Shown here: piece by piece, positions 39,383-48,355 of the stretch
How positions within the stretch are numbered: position 1 is the stretch's first letter
How the letters are laid out: every line of letters starts with the position of its first letter
Assembly: GCA_934445035.1 (NCBI GenBank)
Contig: CAKSDI010000001.1
Span: forward strand, 186,001 to 250,000
Direction of reading: 5' to 3'
Source of the DNA: an uncultured Eubacteriales bacterium
Lineage (GTDB): Bacteria; Bacillota; Clostridia; Oscillospirales; Acutalibacteraceae
DNA length: 64,000 nucleotides
Notes under the pieces: model-generated
What the model saw: only the letters and a program-made list of their open reading frames with translations
Database searches by the model: none
What the model was told of the DNA's origin: nothing
Position numbers and translations under genes: made by a program

Positions 39383-40093
39383 TCATACTCCTAAAATTCG
39401 ATTTTTAATGTTTTCCTGTGAAGAAATAAGCCTGTCGGTATTTTTATCACCGCATAATTTTCTTAATTCTTTATATGCTTCGGCTAGCCTCGGAGGCCTG
39501 TTCTTTACCGAATGGGAATCTGTGGCGACGATACTTACATAACCGCTCTTTACAAGCTTTTTTATTCTTCCCTGATAATCGGATTCCAATACAGAATCGG
39601 CATTTATCTGAGCTATTCCTATTCCGCTGTCAAGACATTTAAGAAGCTTTTTAAAGCCTTTAAAATGATAATATCTTTCTATATGAGCGATCACGGGAAT
39701 TATTCCGAAATTATCGTCGAGATTTATTATGTCCTTAATAACATAATCGTCAAGCTCGGTAAAAGTGAAATCAATTAACAGATATTTCGAATCGGCAAGC
39801 GTTAAAGCTTTAAGACTTTCAACTTCGCCCATACCGGGAAAATAATAAATTTCACACCCGAAATAAATTTTCGGAATATCACTTGGCATTTCCGATTTAA
39901 AAAGCTCGTTTTTCGAAATAACGACTCTGTTTAAAAAGCTTTCGAGATTTTCTCTGCCCGGAACAAAATGCGGAGTGGCGATAACCTCGGAAATTCCCTG
40001 CTCTTTCATCATTTTTAAAAGCTGCAGGGATTCTTCGCGGGATCTTGCACCGTCGTCAATTCCGGGGAGAATATGAGAATGAATATCTACCAT
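39383..40093 (-). CDS. CpsB/YwqE-type tyrosine-protein phosphatase
   Basis: PHP-domain metallophosphatase that dephosphorylates the BY-kinase and its targets in capsule control. 236 residues with the metal-binding pattern DIHSHILPGIDDGA at the N terminus, ATPHFVPG, VIAHIERYYHF and TDSHSVKNRPP near the C terminus. It follows the kinase by 22 bp. The kinase-adaptor-phosphatase set is complete but no glycosyltransferase or polymerase genes follow in the window. Confidence 0.92.
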   Translation of the reverse strand: MVDIHSHILPGIDDGARSREESLQLLKMMKEQGISEVIATPHFVPGRENLESFLNRVVISKNELFKSEMPSDIPKIYFGCEIYYFPGMGEVESLKALTLADSKYLLIDFTFTELDDYVIKDIINLDDNFGIIPVIAHIERYYHFKGFKKLLKCLDSGIGIAQINADSVLESDYQGRIKKLVKSGYVSIVATDSHSVKNRPPRLAEAYKELRKLCGDKNTDRLISSQENIKNRILGV

Positions 40094-40114
40094 GCAGGTT
40101 TTACCTCTTAAAAA

Positions 40115-40879
40115 TCAGTTTCCGTATTTTCTGTAATACCTGTAATATTTCTTGCGGTAGGAATATTTTCTCTTGCTGTATTTTGTGGAATTCTTTATAT
40201 CGGCGGCATTGAGGACAACGCCTAAAACCTTGACTTTTGCAAACTCAACCGCCTCTATCGATTGCCTGAGCATTTCGTTTACCGTATATCCGCATCTTGC
40301 GACAAGCACAATACCGTCGGTATTAGAAGCGACGACCAGCGGATCGGAAACTATTCCTATGGGAGGCGTATCGATAATTATATACTTATATTTTTTACCA
40401 AGCTCATCTAAAAGAGATTTAAATCTCGGAGAGCCTAAAAGCTCGCTCGGATTCGGAGCTGTGTGTCCGGAGGCGAGAACATCGAGATTATTGCCGGCGC
40501 TCTGAACGCAGGACTCAAAATCCGTGAAATCGGCAAGGATCTCGGAAAGCCCTGTTTTATTTTCAAGGTGGAGCTTTTTATGGACGGAGGATCTGCGAAG
40601 ATCGGCATCAATAAGCAATACCTTTTCGCCGAGCTGAGAAAATGCTACCGCAATATTTATAGCGGTGGTTGATTTTCCCTCTCCGACATCGGAACCGGAA
40701 ACGGTGAAAATATTACCGGTTTTTTTATTAAGCAGGAATTTGATATTTGTTCTGATAGTCTTATAAGCCTCGGCGACAGTGAAAGAAACAGCCGAACGGT
40801 TATTGTCTTCCGTTATACCCGTTATCTGCGCGCCTGAATCTTTAGACTGCTCGGTTACATTAATATTATCTATATTCAT
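40115..40879 (-). CDS. BY-type tyrosine kinase, CpsD/YwqD
   Basis: Cytoplasmic ATPase half of a bacterial tyrosine kinase; activated by its membrane adaptor. 254 residues: Walker A SGSDVGEGKST, Walker A' LLIDADLR, Walker B IIIDTPP, and a C-terminal tyrosine cluster in YSKRKYSYRKKYYRYYRKY, the autophosphorylation tail. Start ATG 40879, overlapping the adaptor gene by 14 bp with SD AGGTAAGA. Upstream codons in frame have no SD. Partner of the adaptor at 40866-41585. Confidence 0.92.
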   Translation of the reverse strand: MNIDNINVTEQSKDSGAQITGITEDNNRSAVSFTVAEAYKTIRTNIKFLLNKKTGNIFTVSGSDVGEGKSTTAINIAVAFSQLGEKVLLIDADLRRSSVHKKLHLENKTGLSEILADFTDFESCVQSAGNNLDVLASGHTAPNPSELLGSPRFKSLLDELGKKYKYIIIDTPPIGIVSDPLVVASNTDGIVLVARCGYTVNEMLRQSIEAVEFAKVKVLGVVLNAADIKNSTKYSKRKYSYRKKYYRYYRKYGN

Positions 40880-41585
40880 TCTTCTTACCTGCCTTTCCGG
40901 AAACAAGCGCTTCAAAGACGGGGACAGTTCCGAGCAGCGGAACGCCGTACACCGCCGAGATATCTTCATCGCTTGTAATTGTATGGTTCATATTGCGAAC
41001 GATAAGCAGAATAATATAGCAGATCACTATTCCGATAAATGCGGAAATAGCCGTGGCTACCACTGTTCTCGGGTATACCTTCGGCGCGGAATCCGCTTCT
41101 TCAACTACCTTTATATTTGAATTTTTAAGAGTTTGCGAAACATATTCCGGAACAAGCTCCGCAAATGCGTTGCAAAGATTTATCGACTCTTCTTTTGAGT
41201 TTGTGGTAAATCTTATCTTCACAAACAGTGTATCCTGGCTTGCTCTTGAAATGCTTGCGATGTTTTTAAGCTGCTTATAGCTGTAGCCGTAAGTAGTTTT
41301 ATTTTCAAGCTGTTTAAAAATATTCGAGGTCTTAAGCAGCTCTACCACCGTGTCGGTAAGTTCAAGCGAAGCGGTAAGGTCCGTTCCCTGAACCTTTTCA
41401 TAGGCGGTATTATCGGTAATAGCTCCGTTCGTAACCATTATTGAAGCGGTCGCAGTGTACCTATCTTCAAGCATAAAAGTGCACACGCCGAACGCGCACC
41501 CGCCTGCTATGATTCCGGCAAGCAAAAGCGCCCAAAGCTTTTCCCATGCGAGGGATAAAAGATCAAAAAATGAAATTTCTTTCAT
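40866..41585 (-). CDS. Wzz/CpsC-type membrane adaptor (kinase activator)
   Basis: Polysaccharide co-polymerase family: regulates chain length and activates the kinase through its cytoplasmic C terminus. 239 residues with two transmembrane segments (about 17-37 and 180-200) flanking an extracellular loop, and the C-terminal part near the membrane that contacts CpsD. It starts an operon with its own promoter (41621-41649). Only the regulatory trio is present here. Confidence 0.9.
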   Translation of the reverse strand: MKEISFFDLLSLAWEKLWALLLAGIIAGGCAFGVCTFMLEDRYTATASIMVTNGAITDNTAYEKVQGTDLTASLELTDTVVELLKTSNIFKQLENKTTYGYSYKQLKNIASISRASQDTLFVKIRFTTNSKEESINLCNAFAELVPEYVSQTLKNSNIKVVEEADSAPKVYPRTVVATAISAFIGIVICYIILLIVRNMNHTITSDEDISAVYGVPLLGTVPVFEALVSGKAGKKNEYR

Positions 41586-41620
41586 TGCTTCTCCTCTTTT
41601 TCGTTAGAATTCTAAAAATT

Positions 41621-41649
41621 ATTTTACCATTGCCCGGCATATATTTCAA
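41621..41649 (-). promoter_or_regulatory. Sigma-A promoter of the CpsC-D-B operon
   Basis: TTGAAA and TAAAAT with a 17-bp spacer on the minus strand, between the stop of the isomerase gene and CpsC. Confidence 0.7.
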
Positions 41650-41650
41650 G

Positions 41651-42433
41651 CTATTTTTTAATATCTCTTAAAAGATTGAAATAAGAAGAAAAAAGTTCTT
41701 CGTATTCATTATAAGCGGATCTGTAGACCTCTATGATATAGTCGCCATTGTAATCGAACTTCGAGGCGGTTTTTATAAGCTCATTAAAATCGAAGTTTCC
41801 TAGCCCCGGAAGCATACAGTCGGAACTTACACTGTTATCGCTGATATGATAGTGCCTGATATATTTTCCGATACTTTTTATCGTTTCGATAGGGTCATAG
41901 TTTCCCCTTATAGCCTGCTTGATATCAAAGCAGATATCGGCGTCATCCTTTAAATACTCGGTGAATTTTTTTAAAAACTCCGCGCTCCCTGCTCTGAAAT
42001 TAACGACATTTTCCTGCAAAAGCACGGCGCCTTGCTCTTTTACAGCTGAAGAAAGCTTATAAAATCTTTCAATATATCCGTAATCATCAAGAACATTATT
42101 CGGCTTTCCGCCGTGAAGAATTACATATTTTGCGCCTAGTTTTGACGCTATCTCGCCGTACCTTTTATATATTTCAAAGCCCTCTTCTGTCCTTCTTTCA
42201 TAGGCGGAAAAAAGCAAAAATGATTCGGAAAGCGAAAATGCGGGGTGAACAGACGATATTCTTATCCCGTATTCATCCCTCAATTTTACAAGCTTATCCA
42301 CAAAATCGTCTTTAAGCTCATTTATAGAGTTAAAAAACACTTCAGCGCAGGGTATATTCTTTTTTCCTATCATTTCAAGCGCTTTTTCCGTTTCAAGAGG
42401 ATAAAGCGACGCGCTTGATATTCCGAAACTCAT
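41651..42433 (-). CDS. Sugar phosphate isomerase/epimerase family TIM barrel
   Basis: Xylose-isomerase-like / AP-endonuclease-2-type TIM barrel, 260 residues. Metal-binding residues fit the family: Glu at CAEVF, His in SVHPAF and ILHGGK, Glu in LLQENV, Asp/His in CFDIKQA and HYHISD, Glu at the C-terminal IIEVYR. Substrate cannot be told. It overlaps the rqcH stop by one base, so it is translated together with rqcH. No link to sugar genes nearby. Confidence 0.85.
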   Translation of the reverse strand: MSFGISSASLYPLETEKALEMIGKKNIPCAEVFFNSINELKDDFVDKLVKLRDEYGIRISSVHPAFSLSESFLLFSAYERRTEEGFEIYKRYGEIASKLGAKYVILHGGKPNNVLDDYGYIERFYKLSSAVKEQGAVLLQENVVNFRAGSAEFLKKFTEYLKDDADICFDIKQAIRGNYDPIETIKSIGKYIRHYHISDNSVSSDCMLPGLGNFDFNELIKTASKFDYNGDYIIEVYRSAYNEYEELFSSYFNLLRDIKK

Positions 42434-44154
42434 TATAATCCCTCTTCTTTATCAAAAGTAACAAACAAGGTCTTGTTTGTTTTATAGATCACCATTCCGG
42501 GCTTTGCGCCTCCGGGTTTTTTCACATATTTTACATATGTGTAATCCACAGGCACATTCGAAGAGCTTTCAGCCGAAGAATATTTTACCGCGAGCTTTGC
42601 GGCAAAAATCAGCGTTTCTTCGCTCGGCTCTTTACCCGCGCATTCGAGAATTACATGAGAGCCGGGAGCATTTTTGATATGGAACCAGATATCGAGCTTA
42701 TCCGCAGATTTAAGCGTCAAATGATCGTTTTCAATATTATTTCTGCCGACAAGTACTTTAAATCCCTCTTTGCTCTTAAATTCAAGAGGGGAAAATGAAG
42801 GCTTTCTTCTGTCGGGCTTTTTCATTTTTTTCTGCTTTATGTAACCCGTTTCGGTAAGCTCTGTTCTTATATCCGCGATATCTGAAATATTTCTGCACCT
42901 GCCGATATTATCGCAGACGGATCTTAAATATTGCGCCTCGCGGTCATCATTTTCTATAAGTTCTTTTAAAGTCTGCCGTGCTATGCAGGCTTTTTTATAT
43001 TCTTTAAAATACTTTGCGGCGTTTTGCGCAGCGCCTAAAGCCGGATCAAGCTTTATTTTTTTTAAACTTAAATCGGGATCATAAAAATTTTCCACTTCCG
43101 CAAATTCCGCTCCCGGAGCGATATTATGAATATTGGCTTTTATAAGCTCTCCGCAAATTCTTTTTTCCTCGCAGTTTTCGCAGGCTTTTAGTTCCCTTTT
43201 TCTGTTAGCCGAGCGCTTTATAACGCGGTTAAGAGCGTTTTGCGCCGTTTTTAAAATATCCGAAGAGGCTTTTTTAAGCCTTGATAAGATATCTTTTTCT
43301 TTATAAAAATCGTCGAGCAAAGTTGACGGACTTTCATATTCTTCGCAGGAATAAAGTGCGCCGTACTGCAAGACGGGAATAAAAGAAAAATCTTTTAAAT
43401 TTCCGCTTTTATCCCTTAAAAGGTAACAGCCTTTTTTATTTAATATTTCCTCTCTTAAAAGAAGTATCTTTTCTTTTATTATGTTTTTATCAGCGATATC
43501 ATCAAGCCTTATATCCTCGCCGAAAGTATCAAAAGCAATTTCCCTGCAAACAAGCGGAGAAAGCCCCTTAAAGGTTTTAAGCAGGAATTCGCTTAAAAGT
43601 ATTTCGCCCGAAAAACCGATATTATCAAAAGAAAAATCTTCATCGGTGATATCGGCTTTGTTCTGCAAAGGCAGAGGGACATATTTGGCGCCGGGCAAAA
43701 TAAGCCTTGAAGATGTTTCGATATCGCTTCTTTTAACAGCGTCGATTATAACGGAGTTTTCATTTAAAAGAATGATATTGCTGACCGAGCCTACAAGCTC
43801 GCAGACTATTTTAAAAACGCACCTGTCGCCGAGCTCGTTATAAACCTCGCAGTTTATCTCGACCGCCCGCTCAAGCCCGGGCTGACAAACGGATAATATC
43901 TTAGCTCCCGAAAAATATTTTCTTGCAAGCATACAAAATGTCGGAGGAGAGAGAGGATTTTCCGGCTTTTCATCTGTAAAGTGAATTCTCGGCGCATTAG
44001 ACGCACTTAATAAAAGCCTCTTAGAAAAATCCTTTTTTCTGAGAAGTAAAATTATTTCTTCTTTAGAGGGCTGATAAATTTTTTCTATTCTGCTGTCTTT
44101 AGCTTCCGATAATTCAATAACTGTTTTACGGATAAATCCGCCGTCAAGCGCCAT
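42433..44154 (-). CDS. rqcH: Ribosome quality-control protein RqcH (NFACT family)
   Basis: Binds stalled large ribosomal subunits and recruits tRNA-Ala to add C-terminal alanine tails that mark truncated peptides. 573 residues: N-terminal NFACT-N (fibronectin-binding-like) domain starting MALDGGFIRKTVIEL, coiled coils and helix-hairpin-helix in the middle (~290-400), and the C-terminal NFACT-R domain (GRNNIENDHLTLKSADKLDIWFH; GSHVIL). It is preceded by trmK and followed by the TIM-barrel gene with tight overlaps. Old names such as fibronectin-binding protein refer to the same family. Confidence 0.93.
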   Translation of the reverse strand: MALDGGFIRKTVIELSEAKDSRIEKIYQPSKEEIILLLRKKDFSKRLLLSASNAPRIHFTDEKPENPLSPPTFCMLARKYFSGAKILSVCQPGLERAVEINCEVYNELGDRCVFKIVCELVGSVSNIILLNENSVIIDAVKRSDIETSSRLILPGAKYVPLPLQNKADITDEDFSFDNIGFSGEILLSEFLLKTFKGLSPLVCREIAFDTFGEDIRLDDIADKNIIKEKILLLREEILNKKGCYLLRDKSGNLKDFSFIPVLQYGALYSCEEYESPSTLLDDFYKEKDILSRLKKASSDILKTAQNALNRVIKRSANRKRELKACENCEEKRICGELIKANIHNIAPGAEFAEVENFYDPDLSLKKIKLDPALGAAQNAAKYFKEYKKACIARQTLKELIENDDREAQYLRSVCDNIGRCRNISDIADIRTELTETGYIKQKKMKKPDRRKPSFSPLEFKSKEGFKVLVGRNNIENDHLTLKSADKLDIWFHIKNAPGSHVILECAGKEPSEETLIFAAKLAVKYSSAESSSNVPVDYTYVKYVKKPGGAKPGMVIYKTNKTLFVTFDKEEGL

Positions 44155-44836
44155 TTTCTGCCTCCGAGATCTTTTTTTCTATTTCTGCGCAAATTTTTTG
44201 TGCCTTTATGTATTCCCCGCGTTTTTTATCGGTAGAAGAAAGGTCTAAAGCAAGCTTTTGCTTGATCGCAAGCTGCTTTTTAGCATACTCCAAAGCCGTT
44301 TTATCTTTTAAATCCAATTTTCCGAGATAGATCTGCGCAAAATCGGGGGAAGATACCGCGCCTGTATATTTAACTTTCATCACGGCATAATATTTCCCGT
44401 TTTCTTTTACCGCTGTTTCTTTTAAAGTTTCAAATCCGTTTTTAAAAAGATATGCTCTTAACTCCGAAGCGGAGGTTGTTGGGGAAAGCACGATATTTAC
44501 AGTCGGGTCCTTTAAAATCTTCGCCCTGTCGATAATTCCGGATATCACTTCTCCGCCCATACCGGCTATCACAACATTATCCGCTTCCTCGCGCGAAACT
44601 TTTTCAAGGCCGTCGCAAAGGACTAGTTTTACTCCCTTCACATCCAGCGCTTTTAAATTTTTTTCGGCGGTAAGCAGAGGCTTTTGCCTGATATCCGTGG
44701 CTGTGACTTTAGAAAATTTGCCTGATAAATAAAGAAAAGCAGGCAGGTATCCGTGATCCGTACCGACATCACAAACACTTCCGCCTGCTTCGATCAGACC
44801 GGTTATTACAGACAGTCTGAGACTAAGCTTAAGCAT
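44144..44836 (-). CDS. trmK: tRNA (adenine(22)-N1)-methyltransferase TrmK
   Basis: SAM-dependent enzyme that methylates A22 of tRNA in Gram-positives. 230 residues with the Rossmann SAM motif VCDVGTDHGYLPAFL, the acidic loop VTATDIRQKPLL and the family's NVVIAGMGGEVIS and VLSPTTSASELR. A C-terminal coiled coil follows (KKQLAIKQKLALDL). Start ATG 44836; a TTG three codons upstream is possible. It overlaps the DUF1858 gene by 8 bp and rqcH by 11 bp, forming a translation-related operon. Confidence 0.92.
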   Translation of the reverse strand: MLKLSLRLSVITGLIEAGGSVCDVGTDHGYLPAFLYLSGKFSKVTATDIRQKPLLTAEKNLKALDVKGVKLVLCDGLEKVSREEADNVVIAGMGGEVISGIIDRAKILKDPTVNIVLSPTTSASELRAYLFKNGFETLKETAVKENGKYYAVMKVKYTGAVSSPDFAQIYLGKLDLKDKTALEYAKKQLAIKQKLALDLSSTDKKRGEYIKAQKICAEIEKKISEAENGA

Positions 44837-45032
44837 TCTTTTCAATATGCTCGTTTAACTTTTTAAGAAGCTCGTCGCAATCTGTTCCGTGAACTTCGCA
44901 AGCCTGCTCTATAGACTCGCCTCTTGAAGCAGGGCAGCCGAGGCAGTGCATTCCGATAGCGAAGAAATATTCCGCTAAAGTTTCATCCATTTCAAGAACA
45001 TCGCCAATAAGCATATCTTTTGTTATTTTCAT
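44829..45032 (-). CDS. DUF1858 domain protein
   Basis: 67-residue cytoplasmic protein with the DUF1858 pattern: ITKDMLIGDVLEMDETLAEYFF, then the paired cysteines HCLGCPASRGESIEQACEVHG. The family is linked to disulfide or hybrid-cluster chemistry in Clostridia, function not settled. It sits between yhaM and trmK in one operon. The ATG has SD AAAGGAG. Confidence 0.9.
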   Translation of the reverse strand: MKITKDMLIGDVLEMDETLAEYFFAIGMHCLGCPASRGESIEQACEVHGTDCDELLKKLNEHIEKNA

Positions 45033-45046
45033 AAGTTTTATCTCCT

Positions 45047-46024
45047 TTAAAATAATTTTACCTTTTCATTTTTTAAATCTTTTCTGCCGTGATTATAAAG
45101 CTTTCTGTTTTCAAGAGCCCATACTCTGCCCGAAAACTGATTTACGGCAGTGGGAATAAGCGCCTCGCGCATTTCGTAAACCCTGGAGTCCAAAAGGTCA
45201 AGCTCGCTTAAAAGCTCGGCTTCTATAAACATCGGAACGACAGCCGCACCGAATTCCGGCTGACCGTGGTGAGAAAGAATCATATGCTGAACAAGCATTG
45301 AGGTTTCCTCGCTGATACCGAGCTTTTCGGCATAAAAAGCTACCTTTTTGGCACCCATTGTGAGGTGGCCCAAAAGATTTCCGCAAACCGAATAGCCCTC
45401 GGCAAGCCCGACATTTTCATCGACTATAAACTCTTCTGTTTTCGAAATATCGTGAAGCATTGCTCCGCAGATTAAAAGATCCCTATCCACAAAAGGATAT
45501 ATCTCACAAACGCTTTCGCACATTCTCACGATCGAGAGCGTGTGCATAAGCAGACCTCCGCGCACGGCGTGGTGGAGCTTGAATGCGGCGGGAAAATAAA
45601 GCAAAGCTTTGCGGTTATCGGAATATATTTCCAAAGCTAATTTTTTAAGCTCCGAATCCGAAAAGCTTTCGGCAATTTTTATAAGCTCGTTATACATCTG
45701 CTCGGAAGAATAATCCGCCGAGGGAACAAAGTCCTCCGACTTTACGCCGTCAGACTCTATAGCCGCTCTTATCTTTTCTATTCTTAACTGATCCGAACCG
45801 TTATAAGCGCTTACCGTGCCTCTTACCTTTACGATCTCATTTGCCTTATATTCTCCGTGCTCTATCGGCGAATAGCGCCAAAGCTTGGCATTGATTTCAC
45901 CGTCAGAGTCCGCAAGAGTAAAGTCAAGATAGGTATCTCCCTTTGAAGAGGTCTTTTTCTCTACGCTTTTTACAAGACAAAATCCGTCTACACGGCCTGT
46001 CCCATCAACAGGAGTAAAATTCAT
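45047..46024 (-). CDS. yhaM: YhaM-type 3'-5' exoribonuclease (OB + HD domain)
   Basis: 325 residues. N-terminal OB fold (about 1-95) joined to an HD-domain hydrolase (about 150-300) with the metal-binding sequence HAVRGGLLMHTLS and MLHDISKTEE, HMILSHHGQPEFG. Same architecture and length as B. subtilis YhaM, a 3'-5' exonuclease. It follows purA by 4 bp, so it may share transcription with it. Confidence 0.93.
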   Translation of the reverse strand: MNFTPVDGTGRVDGFCLVKSVEKKTSSKGDTYLDFTLADSDGEINAKLWRYSPIEHGEYKANEIVKVRGTVSAYNGSDQLRIEKIRAAIESDGVKSEDFVPSADYSSEQMYNELIKIAESFSDSELKKLALEIYSDNRKALLYFPAAFKLHHAVRGGLLMHTLSIVRMCESVCEIYPFVDRDLLICGAMLHDISKTEEFIVDENVGLAEGYSVCGNLLGHLTMGAKKVAFYAEKLGISEETSMLVQHMILSHHGQPEFGAAVVPMFIEAELLSELDLLDSRVYEMREALIPTAVNQFSGRVWALENRKLYNHGRKDLKNEKVKLF

Positions 46025-46028
46025 TCTC

Positions 46029-47306
46029 TTATTCCTTTACTATTATATTTTCACGCGCGGGGCCGTTTGATACAAGAGAAATCTTAAAACCTATCTGTTT
46101 TTCGATAAATTCTATGTAATTGCGGCAGTTTTCGGGAAGATCGGAATATTTTTTGATACCCGAAATATCGCATTTCCAGCCGGGGAGTGTTTTAAGCACG
46201 GGTTTAGCATTATAAAGCTCGTGGGTAACAGGGAAGTCAGTGGTGACCTTACCGTCTATCTCATAGCCTACGCATACCTTTATCTCATCGAGATAACCGA
46301 GCGCGTCTACAACGGTCAAAACCCCGTCGGTAGTGCCCTGGACCTCGCAGCCGTATTTAGTAGCTACGCAGTCAAACCAGCCCATTCTTCTCGGTCTGCC
46401 CGTAGTAGCGCCGTACTCTCCGCCGTCGCCGCCGTGATCTCTTAACTGCTGTGCCTCTTCGCCGAATATCTCGCTGACAAACGCGCCTGCTCCCACAGCC
46501 GAAGAATAAGCTTTAATAACAGTATAAATTTCCTTTACGGAATAAGGCGGAAGTCCCGCGCTTACAGCGCCGTAAGCCGCGATAGTGTTTGAAGAGGTGA
46601 CCATAGGATAAATTCCGTGGTCAACATCCTTAAGGGTGCCGAGCTGACCTTCTAAAAGAATGGTCTTTCCGCTCTTATCAGCCTCATAGCAAAGCTTTCT
46701 GACATCGCCGACGAAATCCTTTATTCCGTCGCGCCAAACCATCATTTTATCGAATATTTCATTTTTATCAAGCTTAGGCTTATGATAAAGATTTTCTATA
46801 AGAATATTCTTGACTTCAAGGGTTTTCTCAAGTTTTTCCATAAGCGCCTTTTCATCGAAAAGATCGCATACCTGAAAGCCTATTTTTGCATATTTATCCG
46901 AATAAAAAGGAGCTATACCTGATTTTGTGGAGCCGAAAGAAGCTTTTCCCAATCTCTCTTCTTCATAAACATCAAATAAAACATGATAAGGCATAACCAT
47001 CTGGCAGCGCGGTGAGATCATAAGCTTAGGAGCGGGAACTCCTGCTTCTACTACGGAGTTATATTCCTTTAAAAGCTTGTCTATATCCAAAGCCACGCCG
47101 TTACCGATGCAGTTGATAACACCGGGATTGAAAACGCCCGACGGAAGAGTGTGAAGAGCAAATTTGCCGTAACTGTTTTTAATAGTATGGCCGGCGTTTG
47201 CTCCGCCCTGAAATCTGACGACGATATCAGCGTCAGTCGCGAGCATATCGGTTATTTTACCTTTTCCCTCGTCGCCCCAGTTGGCGCCTACTACTGCTTT
47301 AACCAT
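46029..47306 (-). CDS. purA: Adenylosuccinate synthetase
   Basis: GTP-dependent ligation of aspartate to IMP, first committed step to AMP. 425 residues: P-loop GANWGDEGKGK at the N terminus, NAGHTI, then GFQVCD, the Ser/Thr-rich VTSSNTIAAYGAVSAGLPP and TTGRPRRMGWFD. All family landmarks are present. The promoter TTGAAA-17 bp-TATAAT (47339-47367) is 32 bp upstream. I see no purine riboswitch in the 87-bp leader region. Confidence 0.97.
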   Translation of the reverse strand: MVKAVVGANWGDEGKGKITDMLATDADIVVRFQGGANAGHTIKNSYGKFALHTLPSGVFNPGVINCIGNGVALDIDKLLKEYNSVVEAGVPAPKLMISPRCQMVMPYHVLFDVYEEERLGKASFGSTKSGIAPFYSDKYAKIGFQVCDLFDEKALMEKLEKTLEVKNILIENLYHKPKLDKNEIFDKMMVWRDGIKDFVGDVRKLCYEADKSGKTILLEGQLGTLKDVDHGIYPMVTSSNTIAAYGAVSAGLPPYSVKEIYTVIKAYSSAVGAGAFVSEIFGEEAQQLRDHGGDGGEYGATTGRPRRMGWFDCVATKYGCEVQGTTDGVLTVVDALGYLDEIKVCVGYEIDGKVTTDFPVTHELYNAKPVLKTLPGWKCDISGIKKYSDLPENCRNYIEFIEKQIGFKISLVSNGPARENIIVKE

Positions 47307-47338
47307 TTAAAAATCCCCTTTGAAATTTTTTCGGTTTA

Positions 47339-47367
47339 ATTATACATTATTATATAATACTTTTCAA
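47339..47367 (-). promoter_or_regulatory. Sigma-A promoter of purA
   Basis: TTGAAA and TATAAT on the minus strand with a 17-bp spacer. Confidence 0.7.
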
Positions 47368-47393
47368 GCGATTTAAAAATAATTTAACAATTA

Positions 47394-47906
47394 TTATTTT
47401 CCTTGAAATCCAGAGAAAAAATTATATTTTTTTATAATAAGATAAAGCGGTACTCCTACAATCATAACTACCGCCGCCTCTCCTGCCATTACCCAAAGCG
47501 AAGAAAGCAAAAATCCGGTGCTTTTTCCCTCGCTTAAAAACAGCGAAATTTCCGCTCCCACTGTAAACCCGTTAATAATAATCGGAGAAAGCAGTGAAAA
47601 CAGCGGAATTTTAAATACCTTTACATTTCTTAAAAGATATGTAACGCATGCTGCCGCGAGGGTGGCTCCGGTGCCGAAGATCATATCCACGGGGTTAAAA
47701 GAAGCGATATTCGAGATAAAGCAGCCGATAGTGAGTCCCCAGATAGCATTAGGTGAAAAAAGAGGAAGCACCGTGAGCGCTTCCGATATGCGGAACTGCA
47801 CAGGCCCGTAAGCCAGACCGAAAATATTGCTTATATATGTAAGCGCGATATAAGCGGCGGCAATAAGCGCGCCGATAACTGTGTTTAAAGTGTTTTTCTT
47901 AAGCAT
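47394..47906 (-). CDS. queT: QueT-family transporter
   Basis: Predicted queuosine-precursor (preQ0/preQ1-type) transporter of the ECF S-component class. 170 residues, about six hydrophobic segments; family sequence near the N terminus: YGPVQFRISEALTVLPLF, then IGCFISNIASFNPVDMIFGT. ATG 47906 overlaps the rnhA stop by one base and has SD AAAGGA. The window also encodes QueH (60277), so queuosine salvage and synthesis are both present. No preQ1 riboswitch is visible because the gene lies inside the lexA-rnhA operon. Confidence 0.85.
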   Translation of the reverse strand: MLKKNTLNTVIGALIAAAYIALTYISNIFGLAYGPVQFRISEALTVLPLFSPNAIWGLTIGCFISNIASFNPVDMIFGTGATLAAACVTYLLRNVKVFKIPLFSLLSPIIINGFTVGAEISLFLSEGKSTGFLLSSLWVMAGEAAVVMIVGVPLYLIIKKYNFFSGFQGK

Positions 47907-48355
47907 TAATCTTTTCCTTTGTAATATGATGTTGCAAGCTCGTCGCACCGCTCGTTTTCCGGGTGGCCTGCGTGGCCTTTGACCCATACTATATCCAAGT
48001 TGTGTATCTCCGAGAGGTTTAAAAGCTCTTCCCAAAGATCGGAATTCAAAGCCGGCTTTTTATCGGCTTTTTTCCACCCGTTTTTCCTCCAGGAAGCCGC
48101 CCAGCCTTTTAAAAGACCGTCGCTTAAATATTTAGAATCGGTCACAAGCGTGACAAAGCAAGGCTCTTTAAGCGCTTTTAAGCCCTCTATTGCCGCAGTC
48201 AGCTCCATTCGGTTGTTAGTGGTGAGATCCTCGCCGCCGGAAAGCTCCTTTTGAGTTTTCCCGTAGCGCAGGATAGCTCCCCAGCCGCCTTTTCCGGGGT
48301 TGCCCGAGCAGGCGCCGTCGGTAAACAGCTCAACATGTTTTTTTATTGAATTCAT
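47906..48355 (-). CDS. rnhA: Ribonuclease HI
   Basis: Degrades RNA in RNA-DNA hybrids. 149 residues with the four catalytic acids of the family: Asp in ELFTDGACSGNPG, Glu in RMELTAAIEGL, Asp in LVTDSKYLS and Asp in ENERCDELA, plus the His loop GHAGHPEN. It overlaps lexA by 4 bp, so it may be part of the SOS unit. Complete. Confidence 0.95.
   Translation of the reverse strand: MNSIKKHVELFTDGACSGNPGKGGWGAILRYGKTQKELSGGEDLTTNNRMELTAAIEGLKALKEPCFVTLVTDSKYLSDGLLKGWAASWRKNGWKKADKKPALNSDLWEELLNLSEIHNLDIVWVKGHAGHPENERCDELATSYYKGKD

Noticed and set aside
47307..47393. Purine riboswitch upstream of purA
   Set aside because: The gap is too short after the promoter, and no conserved core or terminator pair is seen.
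47906..48000. preQ1 riboswitch for the QueT-like gene
   Set aside because: The upstream sequence is the end of rnhA with an overlapping stop; no leader exists.
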